Assembly (NCBI GenBank): GCA_012064415.1
Contig: SSNU01000062.1
Coordinates: 660,035 to 699,681 of the forward strand
Direction: 5' to 3'
DNA: 39,647 nucleotides
DNA from: Gyrodactylus bullatarudis
Lineage: Eukaryota; Platyhelminthes; Monogenea; Gyrodactylidea; Gyrodactylidae
The notes below the pieces were generated by a model, which was given only the letters and a program-made list of their open reading frames with translations, had not been told where the DNA came from and searched no databases. How positions within the stretch are numbered: the stretch's first letter is position 1; each line of letters opens with the position of its first letter. The position numbers and the translations under genes were made by a program. This document shows positions 24,845 to 36,892 of this stretch, piece by piece.

Positions 24845-27800
24845 CTAAATAAATAAAGTTTCAAATAAGAGAATAAAAATGAGATAAAAAAAATTTCGGA
24901 AAATTACAAATTCTTAATACTTTCTGAATTTATCTATTCATTAAAAATGCCTAAATCATATGTTTTTCAACACCCTGAACAAGAAAAAAATTATAATCTA
25001 CTACTCATTTATGAACTATTAAATGTGCTATTCATTAGTCCCCATATGTAAATATAAACCGATAGATAGTCAACCACCCATATTCCTGAAATTTCCTACA
25101 TTTTTTAATATAGATTTCAATAGACCAAGAATAGAGAATAATTAAATAGAATAATGGAGTTCAAAAAATTATATTCAACTTTATCGGAGTTTCTCAAAAA
25201 AGGGTAGCCATTGAGTTTCGGTTCCGACTGTATTTACTGCATAAAGTTGAAAAAAATTAAAATAAGTTTAAACAGATTGAAATAAAAGACGCTCAAAAAT
25301 CATTTAAAGATTTAGCTCAGCAAGACATGGTAGAATAATTTTCAAATAACATAAATTTACATGCAATTCAAATAATTTAATGAAATTTTATCTGAAAATT
25401 ATTCAAAAAGGCCAAGGCTGAGTGTGGAATATTTATATTTTTATTGAGAATTGAATTGATCAAAAAGGTTGGTGACATTTTCAACAAAAAAAGATTAAAA
25501 TTTTAATTACACCGGAAATTGAAATAACCTCAATTTGTAAATTAATCATTTTTTGATCAATTTATAATATTCTGTATGCTTCATGATTATTCTGGAGAGA
25601 ATATCGATTCAAATTTAGGCAATAGCAACACAATTAGTTCTAGCATTCATTTCAATAGATCAGATTTATTTTCTGAGGAATAAATTTTTCTCAATCCTTT
25701 AGATGAACAATTCAAACCTAGTGCTTTTGCACCCAAAAAAATGTATTAGATTTCATGTATGAAAAATTAGATGTAACTATGATTTTTGTAGTTTACAATT
25801 TCAATAGCTAAAAGAAAAGAAGAAAATAGCTCTGTCAAACCCTTGATCACACTCAAATATACATTTTCAAATAAAATCGTTCACATAGCCAATCTGAAGG
25901 TCTGAAGATGGAATGGATGGGGAAAATTGATTGAAAAATAATTTTTTCTCCAACCATAAAATATTCCCATGTGATTTATAATACATTACAATGCTCTCCA
26001 TCTATCTCTTATTCACTTTTACTGCTACTATTATAGTGTTGATCTTTAGTATCATAAATTCATTCAATATTTACTACTTCCAATAATTTTAATAATAATA
26101 ATAATGATATATAAATTACCAATATCCATTTATGTTTTTCCCTCAATTCAGGAGATTATGATCCTTCTAATGTTAATAATGCATCAGGACAGAATCGAGT
26201 GTGTCATGTAAAGTGCATCATTTTAAATAAATTTAATGAGCAAACGTAATTCAGAAATCTCTTTCAATCATTTGAATTTCTCGAATAACTCAAAGCAACA
26301 TTTTCTCATGGTCTTGAGAAAGAGCGAGAGGAATTTACTTGTTCCTTATTATTATTATTATTTATTCATATTTTATTAAACTTTTAGATTAATTTGAAAT
26401 TAATATTTATTTCAATACAAAGAATTTTCTTGTAGAAATCAAGGTCATAAAAGTGAGACGACTTGTAATAATTAACCTCAATTCACCTTTGAGGAAAATC
26501 CAGATTCATTGTTGATTTCATTGCCACCCAAGTACAATATAGATGAGTATACTATATTCTGTATAACAATATTTTGAAATTTGAAGAAGCTTTTTTCAAT
26601 ACGGAAAATAAACTTTCTGTAGAGAAAAGTTGTATTTCAACTAAAGAAGGATAAAACGAAGGAGGACAAGAAGACATTCACATTATCACTACTAATAACT
26701 TTGGTAGTAGTATTCCCAATAATAATAATGGTACTCTACCAGTGTCCAATGGATCTCCCTCAGTGTCTATATATCTTTCTATCTGCAACATCTATGTACA
26801 CATATTTTTATATATATATTTGGGTCTGGTAATATAATTATTATTATGCTCATCATTCTCAAAGGAAGATGGAAATATCTCTCTATAAATCTCAGATCAG
26901 TTTAGCTTTCTTTCTTCGATTACCACAGCTACTCTTTTTTCTCTTCCTACCAGTTTGATTAAGAGAATATCTTAATCATTAGTAGTATCAATGCATAGAG
27001 TAGTCATAAAAGATTTGCGCACAATTTCGTTAATTTATTTCATGATATTTCTTTATACATATATGTGGTCAATAATAATGAGGAATGCTCTCATTCAGAA
27101 TGATAGCTATAGAGTACACGCATACTGATCTCTGAATATGTGAATTTAGAGGGGATGGGGCATTTATGTTGTGCCCAGATTCGCACATTTATTATGGTAT
27201 TATTATATGGAGTAGCAGCCAAGAGATCAATCCTTGAGTTTATTCTATTAACACGAAATGAAAATAAAATAACTGTAGATCCCAGGAAAGAGAAATTTCT
27301 TTGACCAAATTAGATATACTTAATCAGTATTACTGATGCAATAGAATAAAAAGAAATCTTTCCAAGTAAAGTTTTATGATTTGGCCTAGATTTATGAATA
27401 AATATTTTTAAATAATGAGAAATGCTTATACAAAACTATCAACTATAAATATAGTAAAGGAAGATTTAATTGGAATATAACCTTTATAAATTACCGAAAC
27501 GTCTGCAAGAGGCTTTGAAAAAGGTTGGTTAATAGCCAATGAATATATGGTTTTATTCGACATATTATCTTTTACTAATGTTTATTGAAGATTTCAGATT
27601 CCATCAAAACAATGCTTATCGACTTTTCAAACACTTTAAAATGACCTATATTATAGGTCTTATGCACTGCCAGTTTTGAGTGAATATTTATTTTGGAAGA
27701 ATATTTCAAGACCAAACAAACAAAATGAATTCCATATCCTTGGTTTACATGATATTTCAATATTTTCATAATTAGCTATTATAAATTATTATAATTGACT

Positions 27801-28161
27801 TCCAATTAGAAATTATGGATAAAAATTTCATTCGATAAGCCATCACAAGGGAAATCTTTTAGTGAATATTTTCAATAACCATTATCAATTTTGATGTCAA
27901 GTAAAAACTCCTTTTCATTCTATTTTTTATTATAAATTATAATTTATAATATAGAATATAATTATATTGTATTGATATCAACAATATTCTTTGACTCAAA
28001 GTTCTAAGAAAATAGAAGTAATTTTGACAAGTTTATTTTTCTTTCCATGACTGAAATATGACTAAAAATCAATTTCTTCAAAAAGATCCTGATGAAAAAA
28101 TTTATTTTTGATCTAAAATTTTTATAGATTTATTATTGTAATAAGCATTAGAGTGGAGGAC
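24845..28161. other. AT-rich non-coding stretch downstream of DZIP1
   Basis: No exon supported other than the candidate DZIP1 exon at its left edge. It contains AAT/ATT microsatellites at about 26090-26106 and 26345-26362. Either intergenic or the last DZIP1 intron. Confidence 0.45.
28129..28134 (-). terminator. polyadenylation signal of DZIP1
   Basis: AATAAA on the minus strand, 28 nt beyond the TGA stop at 28164-28162, supports the gene ending here. Confidence 0.5.
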
Positions 28162-30228
28162 TCACTCGGAATCAACAGAAGAATTTAGATTTTGCAGCAC
28201 AATTTCCTTTGCTTTAGAATTCACATGTTGTTCTAACAACTAAAGTAAAATAAACTAGTAATTAATCAAAAAATATTTCCATTTTAGTAGCTTAGAGTTT
28301 TAAATCTGAACTATTAAAACATCTATACTCATTCGGGAAGGTGCAAAATTATTCAAAAATTTACTTACTTGTCTGATTTTTGTGAACCTAGAATATCTTT
28401 CATTAAGATTAAACCTGCTTTCTTCCAATTTTTTCACAGCCTCAGCATAATCATTAGTCGACAACTTTTCTGAATCCAGTTTAAAACCATAGTTTGCGAA
28501 ATTTTCATCAACTCGCTTCAGAAGAAAGTTACGAAATTCATTCAGTTTATCCTTGTTCATTTTTATTTCCTTGAATTTATCTTTGTAGGACAAATCAGAT
28601 ACATTTTCAGAGAATGTGACATTCTTCTTAATTGTGGTATTTTCAGTATCAAACTTAAAATCTTGGTGTAGAAAATAATTATAAAATGTCTCAAATTTTC
28701 CTGCAGTTATTTGCAAGTAGTCACATAAAATATTGAATCATTTCACTCACTATCGACAACGTCTGGTATAGGTGAGATCACTTCTAATTCTATGCTGTTA
28801 TTATTCTTGTTCAAGCTATCTTGTCGATCAAAGGAAATGCCTCTATCAAAGCTCTTTTCAACGTCTTTTAATGAGTTTTCATTCACTGGAAAAGAATTTT
28901 GATCAATTCCTCTCTCATCCATACTAGTGTTTTCGATTGTTTTATCCTTTTCGTAAAGTTTTTCAGATTTCTCAAAAGATCTTGTCCTTAGTCCTGTTTC
29001 GTTAATACCTTTCTCAATTCTTGCTTCGGATTCAGTTGTCAATTGAGCAATCTCCTCTAAAGAAGTGTCCAAAATAGGACGGTCATTTTTTTCCATGCTT
29101 ATTTCAGAATCCTTGACCGTTTTAGTATCATCTGATTTTGTAAATAATGTCAATTGATTAATTATTTTGGATTTATTAATAGATTTTGACATAGAGTTTG
29201 TTTTAATTATTTGGTTTTCTCCTAGTACCGTACTGGGAATGTGAGTATTCAATATCTCATATTTTTCACTAGTTTTTTCTATTTCTCCTGCTGATTTCGT
29301 GCCAGAAATCTTAGCCTCCGATAATTTAAAAGAATTAGCTTTACTAAATTCATATTGAGAAGTTTTTGAATTATCCAATTTTTCATTAAGTGAATTTAGC
29401 ATATCGTGAACAATGTTAATTTCGCGATGAAAAGATTTCTTGAAAAATTCCAAGTTAATGTTACTCTCTTGAATCGTGTCTTTATTATAGGTTGATGTTC
29501 TGTCGATTTTTTCAATGTTTGATACAATCGTTTTAATATTTTCGGAAATCAACTTAAGTTCTTCAGTTTTAGTTGCATCTGCCAAAGTTTCATTATTCTT
29601 TATCATGGTACTTTCCATATTTGGCCTTTGCAAAGGGAAGGAAGAATTCTCTTTATCAAATGATTTTGGATGCCTTCTCTCAATGTGGGCAAGAAGATAG
29701 GATTTGTTGATAAACTTTTTAGTACAATATAGACAGTCGAAGTTATCAGACGGTTGAGAGTTCAGCAGGTTTTGTTGAGCAATCATAAGTAGTTTACGAC
29801 GATGACATTCACGTTTTATGTCTTCAATTTTCTTTCTTGAGGAATTTATCTCATCTTTTAAAGAGTTAATTTCTCCGATGTACTTATTTTTTTCATTTTT
29901 TAGACTTTCAATCTCTTTATTGAGAACATTTTGAGAAAACTGATATTATTATACTGAAAGTAACATACTAAAAGATATTCTATTGTATATTGTGCGATTT
30001 TGAATATTTTTATGAAGGATGCATCGTTAAAGTCTTTAGTTATATCTGCATAGATAAGTGAGGACAAACAATTTTGCAAACTATTGATCTGTAAATTTTT
30101 TTCAATCTCATCCAAGTTTATGGAATCTAAAAATAACTATAAAACCTACTTAAAAGTTTCCAATCTATGTTTTGAGTTTTATTAACAAAAGAAAATCGCA
30201 AATCACCACCATTTACATTAGTACTCAT
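28162..30228 (-). CDS. DZIP1: DZIP1 cilium assembly zinc-finger protein
   Basis: Five exons: 30228-30150, 30126-29969, 29939-28751, 28700-28369 and 28239-28162, with introns of 23, 29, 50 and 129 nt, encoding 611 aa. The start MSTNVNGGDLRFSFVNKTQ is followed by IDWKLL, as in the N-terminus of DZIP1. IAQYTIEYLLFSQNVL matches the DZIP1 LAQLTVEYLLHSQDYL box, and the match spans the 29-nt intron, proving it is removed. A coiled coil (about 85-130) precedes a C2H2 finger (Cys148, Cys151, His164, His169) ending HIERRHP. A long charged, Ser-rich middle follows, then the conserved C-terminal segment around YGFKLDSEKLSTNDYAEAV and FTKIRQ. DZIP1 acts at the basal body and transition zone, in ciliogenesis and Hedgehog signalling in vertebrates. 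It is shorter than human DZIP1 (867 aa). Confidence 0.88.
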
Positions 30229-30324
30229 TTTGTAAACACTTTTATAATATTGCCTCAAACTCAATACAAATAATCAAATTTCGCTTTTTAGATTTATTTT
30301 TGTTTTGCTTATCAAATTTTACAA
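30229..30324. promoter_or_regulatory. bidirectional promoter DZIP1 / C9orf85
   Basis: Only 96 bp separate the two ATG codons, so both 5' UTRs and promoters must fit here or extend into the genes. It is AT-rich. I see no clear X-box or initiator. Confidence 0.6.
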
Positions 30325-30944
30325 ATGAGTACTCAAAAAGGCAATGTGCAGAAAAATCGTAAACCTAAACACCAAAACGCTTTTGCTTACAAAAATGGCA
30401 TGCATACTACAAATCAGAACATCAAAAAAATTAATAATTTAGAGTTCCCCTGTCTATGTCAAAGATGTCATGACCAGCTCAAATGGCGTGTTACGTACGG
30501 CAAATATAACCAGATGAAAGGTCCAAAAAATTGGTAAACCTCCTTTATAATATATTAGCGTAAAATGTAATCAGAAAAAAGTAACGAGAAGCTATTATGT
30601 TTCGTGTATTGATTGTGCAAATAATTTAAAGATTTGTGCGAAATGTTTACTATCTAAAGATATTGTCGTTGAATACGAAGATAAAACTCAAGAAGAAGTA
30701 GATCAGGCCTTCCAGAATATCCTCTCAACGCTTAGAGAAAGGACAAGAAGTAACTTTAATCTATCATAAGTTCTCAATAGGAAAAATAATACGCCTAATG
30801 AAATCAGGTGTCAGTTTTTACGATGAAAAAATCCAATCTCTTGTCAATGGATCAGAAAGTAAAATTCTTGATAATGGTTCATTGTCTGGTGAATCGGAAT
30901 TTAGTGATGATGATGATACTATTGGAGAGAATTTTCTGATTTAA
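30325..30944 (+). CDS. C9orf85-like: C9orf85-family (DUF2039) zinc-ribbon protein
   Basis: Three exons: 30325-30533, 30559-30749 and 30781-30944, with introns of 25 and 31 nt, encoding 187 aa. MSTQKGNVQKNRKPKHQNAF matches the human start MSSQKGNVARSRPQKHQNTF. CQRCHDQLKWRVTYGKY, then across the first intron CVKC, CIDC and CAKC, gives four CxxC pairs, a likely double zinc ribbon as in the family. The molecular role is not established. The C-terminus is acidic (a run of Asp, then TIGENFLI). AATAAA overlaps the TAA stop. The second intron is supported by phase and by the acidic tail it restores; without it the frame stops at 30770. Confidence 0.88.
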
Positions 30945-30948
30945 TAAA
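30943..30948 (+). terminator. polyadenylation signal overlapping the C9orf85-like stop
   Basis: The last two bases of the TAA stop begin AATAAA, the same arrangement as in MED19. Confidence 0.6.
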
Positions 30949-31360
30949 ATAAAAATTTTAATTCAACTAGAATTTTTATACCCATATTGTTTATTGTTTA
31001 ATGTAATTCGATTTAAGAATTGGAAAGTTGGGTCAAACAGAAAGGCTTGTAAGTCAATAAAAAAATTAAATCTAATATTTTAAAAATTAGTAAGCTATTT
31101 GTCAATAGATGTTTTTCCCATGAAAGGAGGCTTTGGTAACAATTTCGAGTAGTTCATAAATTGAAGTTATTTTTAGATACACACATAAATTATATAATTT
31201 TATTTAAAATTATCTGTGAAGTTCTTCTGAAAAACGTCCATAGTGTCCTGAATAATCTTGTATCAACGTGAGTAACTTGCCTCTTCATTCATTTTTTTGA
31301 GTAGAACTTCGTAATTAAATTTTTCCTATAGTATGATTATATTAGAATATTTCAAACACA
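30945..31360. other. spacer upstream of the innexin gene
   Basis: AT-rich, 416 bp between two plus-strand genes. No exon seen; it should include the innexin promoter. Confidence 0.4.
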
Positions 31361-34300
31361 ATGAGTAGTAGTTCAAGTAAGTACAATAAAACTCGGTAAA
31401 TGCTTAGTCATTGGCAAATCTTGCTTGTATTTATTCGGTCTGTATTTCTCAAATTAAATTCTCTTCATTTCATCTCACCTACTCAATGTGAAACTAAACA
31501 CATAGACACAATGTTAGATAAGCAACTTCATTCCTCTGACAATTCCTTCATCTCACTCTTATTAAAGGGTGAGAGGGAATATGTGAATCTTTTCTTGAGG
31601 CAAAGCAATAATTCTGACGAACCAATCACAATTAATCATTATGACTAATCTCTCTATTTTAAAGCATTATAAATAAGGGGAATAATTTTTCATGAAATTT
31701 GCAAATAGAATTTTGTATGGAAAAGAGAATAGAAACTGGCAGACAGTTCAATACCAAACTAGACGGGGACATTGCAGACTACATAATTGAAAAGTACACT
31801 TTTTGGATATTCCTTACATGTGGAATTTATTTGATGATATTTTCCTGGCCGATAAACCATTCGGTTTTGTGTTGGTTGCCCTCAGAAATATTCACTAACG
31901 GCCAAATGGATTACGCTGAGAATTTGTGCTACTCAAATGATAACAATTATTACGAGAAAATGAAATCCTCAAGGATTTTGTATTATCCCTGGTTCTATGT
32001 CATAATTTTTCTGCAAGCTTTTACATTGAAATTCCCATCCGGATTTTGGACTTTCATTCAATGGTATTTCAACAAACCTGTAAGTTTCATCTGTAAAAAT
32101 AAGAAAAATATTCACTCATTAACAGGATTTTTATAAAATAGAATAAATAGGAAATTAAAGCCTGTACGCCGTACAGTGTACGTTTCCTGATTGATGCGTA
32201 CTAAACATAAAATTCTTTGCTTTTCAAAAAAAGAGTCTGAAAAATAGATATTTGATAATGAATGATCCAATTTGGATCTAAAAAAATTTAAATAAAAAAC
32301 ACAAATTTTTTATATCTATCTCGCAGAAGCTCTAGTCAAACCTCAAATGACTAACTCAATGAAACAATAAATTTCACACATCCATAGATCAAGGTTCAAG
32401 CGAAAACTTATACTATAGTTTCACCATCATTAGGGATCGTCAGTAAGCCTGCTCCGATGTTGAAGCTTGGTGTAAGTAATTAGGTACGGTAACAAATTTT
32501 ATTGCTATTGTATTTTTATCCTTTTTTGAATGAAAAACTCTTTTTTGAACCAAGAAAATTCCTTAGTAAGGATTAAAAAGCTTATTTCAAGTTTTAAGTG
32601 GGATCTGGTGACAAGGGATGCATTGTATTCTATGCTAAATGTTAATTCTTCCCTTAAAATAAGTTGTTCTAAAATGTAATTTAACAAATGAATCCTCTCC
32701 ATCATCAATAACAAGGGCCAACCATCTATTTTTAAAAATCGAGATGATGCTAGCATATTTTTGAAGGCACTATGGCAATGTCTACTTTACTGTTAGTGCC
32801 ATTGAAAACCTAATTATACTAGGATATATATTACATATCAAGATATTCAGAAATTACACAACATGAAGCATTAATTGACACGTGCTTGAATGCAAAATAA
32901 TGCCTAGAATTCTTTGCTTTTTCGAAAGTCAGTAGGAAAATAAGGTTAACAGTTTTTCCCTTTTCTCGTCAGTTTTGGAAAAAAGTCTTCTAAAATACAA
33001 AATAATTAATCATATAAACTTTTGGGATTAGCTAGCTCAATTAGAGACATATGGTTTTGAGAAAGAGAACAGCGCTTCAACTAAAATATGAGGTAAACTA
33101 TTTTCGCTATTCTACCAGTAAAATCTTTCAATGTTGCCTACTTTTATTTCTTTAATATTTTTGTAATATATTCATTATTTTAATTATAGCTCTACAAATA
33201 TGTGAGAGAAGGCATCAAATTAGGAAATTGTCAAAGTGTACTTCTAAAGAGTACATATTCTGGTGAGTTTGCACCTATTCAATTGATTCAGTACCCACTG
33301 GTATTCTTTTCACAGATTTTTCTCAAATTTTGGTAAAACTGGATTTGGTCAGAATAAAACCAACCTTTTTCCAAAACCTTTTACAGACACTAAGAAATCC
33401 TTTTCCATTTTATCTAAAAGACTTGGCATCCTTATCCCGATTTCGATTAAATCTTCATCTTTGATTCAATATATTTTTATAGACCAAAATAATTTAAAAT
33501 TTGTGAATATTAATTTTTATCATAAACATCAACACCAAGTGGGTTTTCTAACTAAGATCCTGCTCATACTACCAAGAAAATTAAAAGAAAATTTAAGCAA
33601 ATACTTCATAATAAGAAGTTACTTACTCATAGATTAAAAGTGCACTAAAACTCTGCTTTGAAGAATTTGAAAATTTCCCTTCAAAATAAAATAATTACAC
33701 TTCAAATTAAATTTAAATCTAGTTCGCTCAAAGTGGTTTTCATCTGAGTTTGTTGCCCAAAAAATAATTATTTTTAAATATTAATAGTATTTACCGCGCT
33801 CACTTAGATAATGATTAAATTGATTGCCACTTGTATTAAATATCATCGCTAACTAAATATCATTTCACGTAAACTCTTGAGGATAATATTTCATTTCAAA
33901 AGCCTTCCTATTACTATAAATGAGGAATTTTACCAAAATATTGGCAAATTACAAATTGTAATAAAAATGGCCCAAATATTCTTTTCCAGGTCAAGAAGCT
34001 GGATATATTCTTCCAATATTTTATGTATGTAAAAAAATCATCAGTCTCATGATATTCACGATGAATTTGCTAGCATCCTGTCATATTACCGGCCTGCTCG
34101 AATCAGAAAGGCTTATTAATTCAATAGAAAAGTTTGGTCATCGACTTCTTCACACAGATCCAATGATCAAAAAGCCATTCTGGTGTGACATCAGCATACG
34201 TCAGATGAATGAGAACCTGCACAATTACACACTGCAGTGTATTTATCCAAACCTTTTATTTTATGAGCGAATAAACTTATTCATAATCCTTGTAATTCTG

Positions 34301-34633
34301 ATTAGCTATGTGGTTATTGGGATATCTCTGGTCAATTTTAGTGTCAATCTAATCATTTACCTCTATCAATTCCATCATATTAACAGATTTCGTAATTCCT
34401 TCAAGACATTTGATAATTTCTTCATGTCCAGTTGGCTTCACTACTTCATAAATTGTGATGGTGAATGCAACTTTATCGGTTGTCAGAGTATTCTTGTCTC
34501 AGACTCTGAAAGATATCAACTATCTGAGGGGAATTTATATGAGCGAATCGAAAAAATGTTGGACACAAATTATGCCTATTATTACTCGTGTGATAAGATT
34601 TTAAACTATGACATGTTAAAAGTTCAAAAATAA
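31361..34633 (+). CDS. innexin: innexin gap-junction channel protein
   Basis: Five exons: 31361-31376, 31709-32079, 33045-33092, 33190-33262 and 33990-34633 (introns 332, 965, 97 and 727 nt), encoding 383 aa. Innexins form invertebrate gap junctions: four membrane helices and two extracellular loops, each with two conserved cysteines. Seen: TM1 (about 35-55); first loop Cys60 (CWLPSEIF) and Cys79 (YAENLC); YYPWFYVIIFLQAF, the equivalent of the YYQWV signature at TM2; TM3 in exon 5 (IFYVCKKIISLMIFTMNLLA); second loop FWCDISIR with LQCIYP; TM4 LFIILVILISYVVIGISL. The tail is cytoplasmic. Exon 1 encodes only MSSSS. The cytoplasmic loop is shorter than usual, so a small exon in the 965-nt intron may be missed. 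AATAAA lies at 34645. Confidence 0.85.
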
Positions 34634-35136
34634 TGTACATTGTTAATAAATTATAATTTAAATTTCAACATGGTTAGCTTTCAAATTTATTTCGAAAAGT
34701 TACGGTCAATAAAATTGATTTAAGCTGCATAATCAGTGATTATTAATCACTGAAACGAAGGTATAACTATTTTTTGTTAACTCACAAAAAATAAAATTCT
34801 ATTATAACTTTTTGCTAATAAGTTATGAGAAACTCTTTCTGGCTCGTGTCATCCTCAACGTAGGCATACAATTTATATTTTGTTTTGGTATTTATAATTA
34901 TAATTTATTTGAGTTTTTTAAACAATGATTCCAATCTATAACAAAAGAATTTATTTTAAAAATCAAAATGTAGGCATTCGTTAAATTCACTTTCTCTTGA
35001 CGAGAAATATTGTCTATAATTCTATTTTGAGGTAACAGTGCGTTATACTCCAGATTTGAAAAAATATTTATAAAAACTTGCGGATAAAAAACAGAGTTTT
35101 TTGTGGGAAGATTATAAGAAAGGGAAAACTGTTCGA
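34634..35136. other. convergent spacer innexin / unknown membrane protein
   Basis: AT-rich 3' to 3' spacer with the innexin polyadenylation signal AATAAA at 34645-34650. No exon or RNA gene seen. Confidence 0.45.
34645..34650 (+). terminator. polyadenylation signal of the innexin gene
   Basis: AATAAA 11 nt after the stop codon. Confidence 0.55.
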
Positions 35137-36892
35137 CTAGCTTTGTTGATTTTGTTGAGCATTTTCATCTTCCCCTTTACAGCACATGCAATATGCACAG
35201 CATATTAACAAAACGGCCATGCCAACTGAGGCGATGCTAGCAACCACTTTGACGACTTCCATCATTTTCTTCTCTTTCTCGTGAATAGTCACATTGAAAT
35301 TACTCTCATCCAGTAGAGAATCATTTAGAGATTTATTATAATCTGTTGAGTTATAAATTGTTTCTAGTTCAGTGTTTTTACGAGATCTTTCCATTGCTTC
35401 GTCATCTGATTCATCAGTGCTAGGAGTATTTTCTAAGAAATATGTTGTACGCTTGGAAATAACTGTAGCTACTGGATAGTACTCACGTTCCCTACCCAAA
35501 TCAATCTTCTCTTTTGTTATAGTAGATTCCTCAACAACAGGAGGTGTTTCTAAAGATTGTCTGACTTTCTCTTCAACAATTATAGGATCTGGAACTTTCT
35601 CTTGAGGTTTCTGTGTTGACATTGACACTGTTTGCAACTTATTAGAAGGTTCTCTTTCAACTGATTTTCTTAATAAATAAATTTTTTACGAATTTTTTGA
35701 TTGATTCTTGTCATTTTACAATAATAACCCGTGAATTTAAACTTACAGATAAGCAAATTGGCATATTAAACTTATGTCGGAGTTATGCGTCTGCGATGAG
35801 CATAACTGGCATTCGACAACATTAAATAATTGCAATTTCACCTGTAGTAATTAAATAGATGAGATTTTTCAAAAAAATTACAGTTTGATAAAAGGAATCA
35901 TCGACATTCCCCTCGCTATTCTCAAGCTGGTAGAGATCCTTTAGAATTGAGTTGAAGTCTGTTCCATTTCTCTCGACAAACATGACATCATCTTTGGGTA
36001 TATCCATAAAGGATAAATCTTCCAAATAATTCTTAGCATGTTATTCTATAAAGAACGTACTAATGGATAAAAATGTATCTCTCCTGTCTTTTGATTGACA
36101 AAATTTCTCATCTTGTTAAATATATTGGAAATTGTCAAACGTTCATTGATGGTCAAATTCTAGATGTAATATAAAATAAAGACTTATTTCTCGAAAATGC
36201 TGAAGAGGTGGGATGAAATTTTTGACTAAAAAACAATATTTTATCTATAAATTTTATGTAAATAAATTTATATTTGGGTTTACTAGACAATATTTTAGGC
36301 TAATACAAAAACTCACATTGCAAATTTTAAAATTGGCAAAATCATTCGATATTGAGAGGATTAGGAGGGAGGCCCAAATAAAGATGAAAGGTCTAACTAT
36401 AGTTATCGCCATTCTAACATTTTTGTTTTAAGCTGATAGATTATATTCAGACTGAGACGAAGGTGTCTGAACTAACTAATTATCTATTTTTTCTGCATTC
36501 ATACAACTCATACAACAGTCACCAATGTGTAAGATGAATTCATATTTCTTCTATTTAGTTTAATGCTCAGTAAAAGATGAGATTTTTTGGTAATGAAAAC
36601 AAAAAAAATTTGTACAGTCTTCTCTCAATGAATAAATTGCCAGAAGATAACAGTGCCAAGAGTAGATGAATACGGAATTACTCTGTTTGTTGAGAATAGA
36701 ACACTAATAGAAGATATTTTAAATTCAGATCAAAAGCGTACAATGAGTCTTATAAAGGTAACAGACTCCAGCATGAAAGTGTATAACAGTATAAAAACAA
36801 AATAACTAGAATCTGAACTATAATACTAATACAAGTATGATACTAACGTCAATCCCATTCGGATTCAATTCAAGTCTATTGACCATGATCAT
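35137..36892 (-). CDS. unrecognised C-terminally anchored membrane protein
   Basis: I do not recognise this family. Exons: 36159-36061, 36031-35882, 35841-35747 and 35668-35137, introns 29, 40 and 78 nt, phases consistent. A first exon at 36892-36848 (MIMVNRLELNPNGID) joins in phase through a GTTAGT donor, giving 306 aa. If that exon is wrong, translation could start at the ATG at 36111 (275 aa). No signal peptide is visible. A predicted globular part (about 15-125) contains VVECQLCSS. A polar, acidic middle follows. One hydrophobic helix near the C-terminus (VVASIASVGMAVLLICCAYC) is followed by CCKG and a short Gln-rich end. This looks tail-anchored with a Cys cluster that could be palmitoylated. 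The gene is interleaved with POLD3 on the other strand. Confidence 0.6.

Noticed and set aside
31400..31648. 82-codon plus-strand frame between innexin exons 1 and 2
   Set aside because: It lies within the intron defined by a phase-matched GTAAGT donor and AG acceptor and lacks recognisable sequence.
32505..32756. 83-codon minus-strand frame inside the second innexin intron, near a GC-richer patch
   Set aside because: It looks somewhat protein-like, perhaps a decayed transposon, but I see no motif, start context or splice partner.
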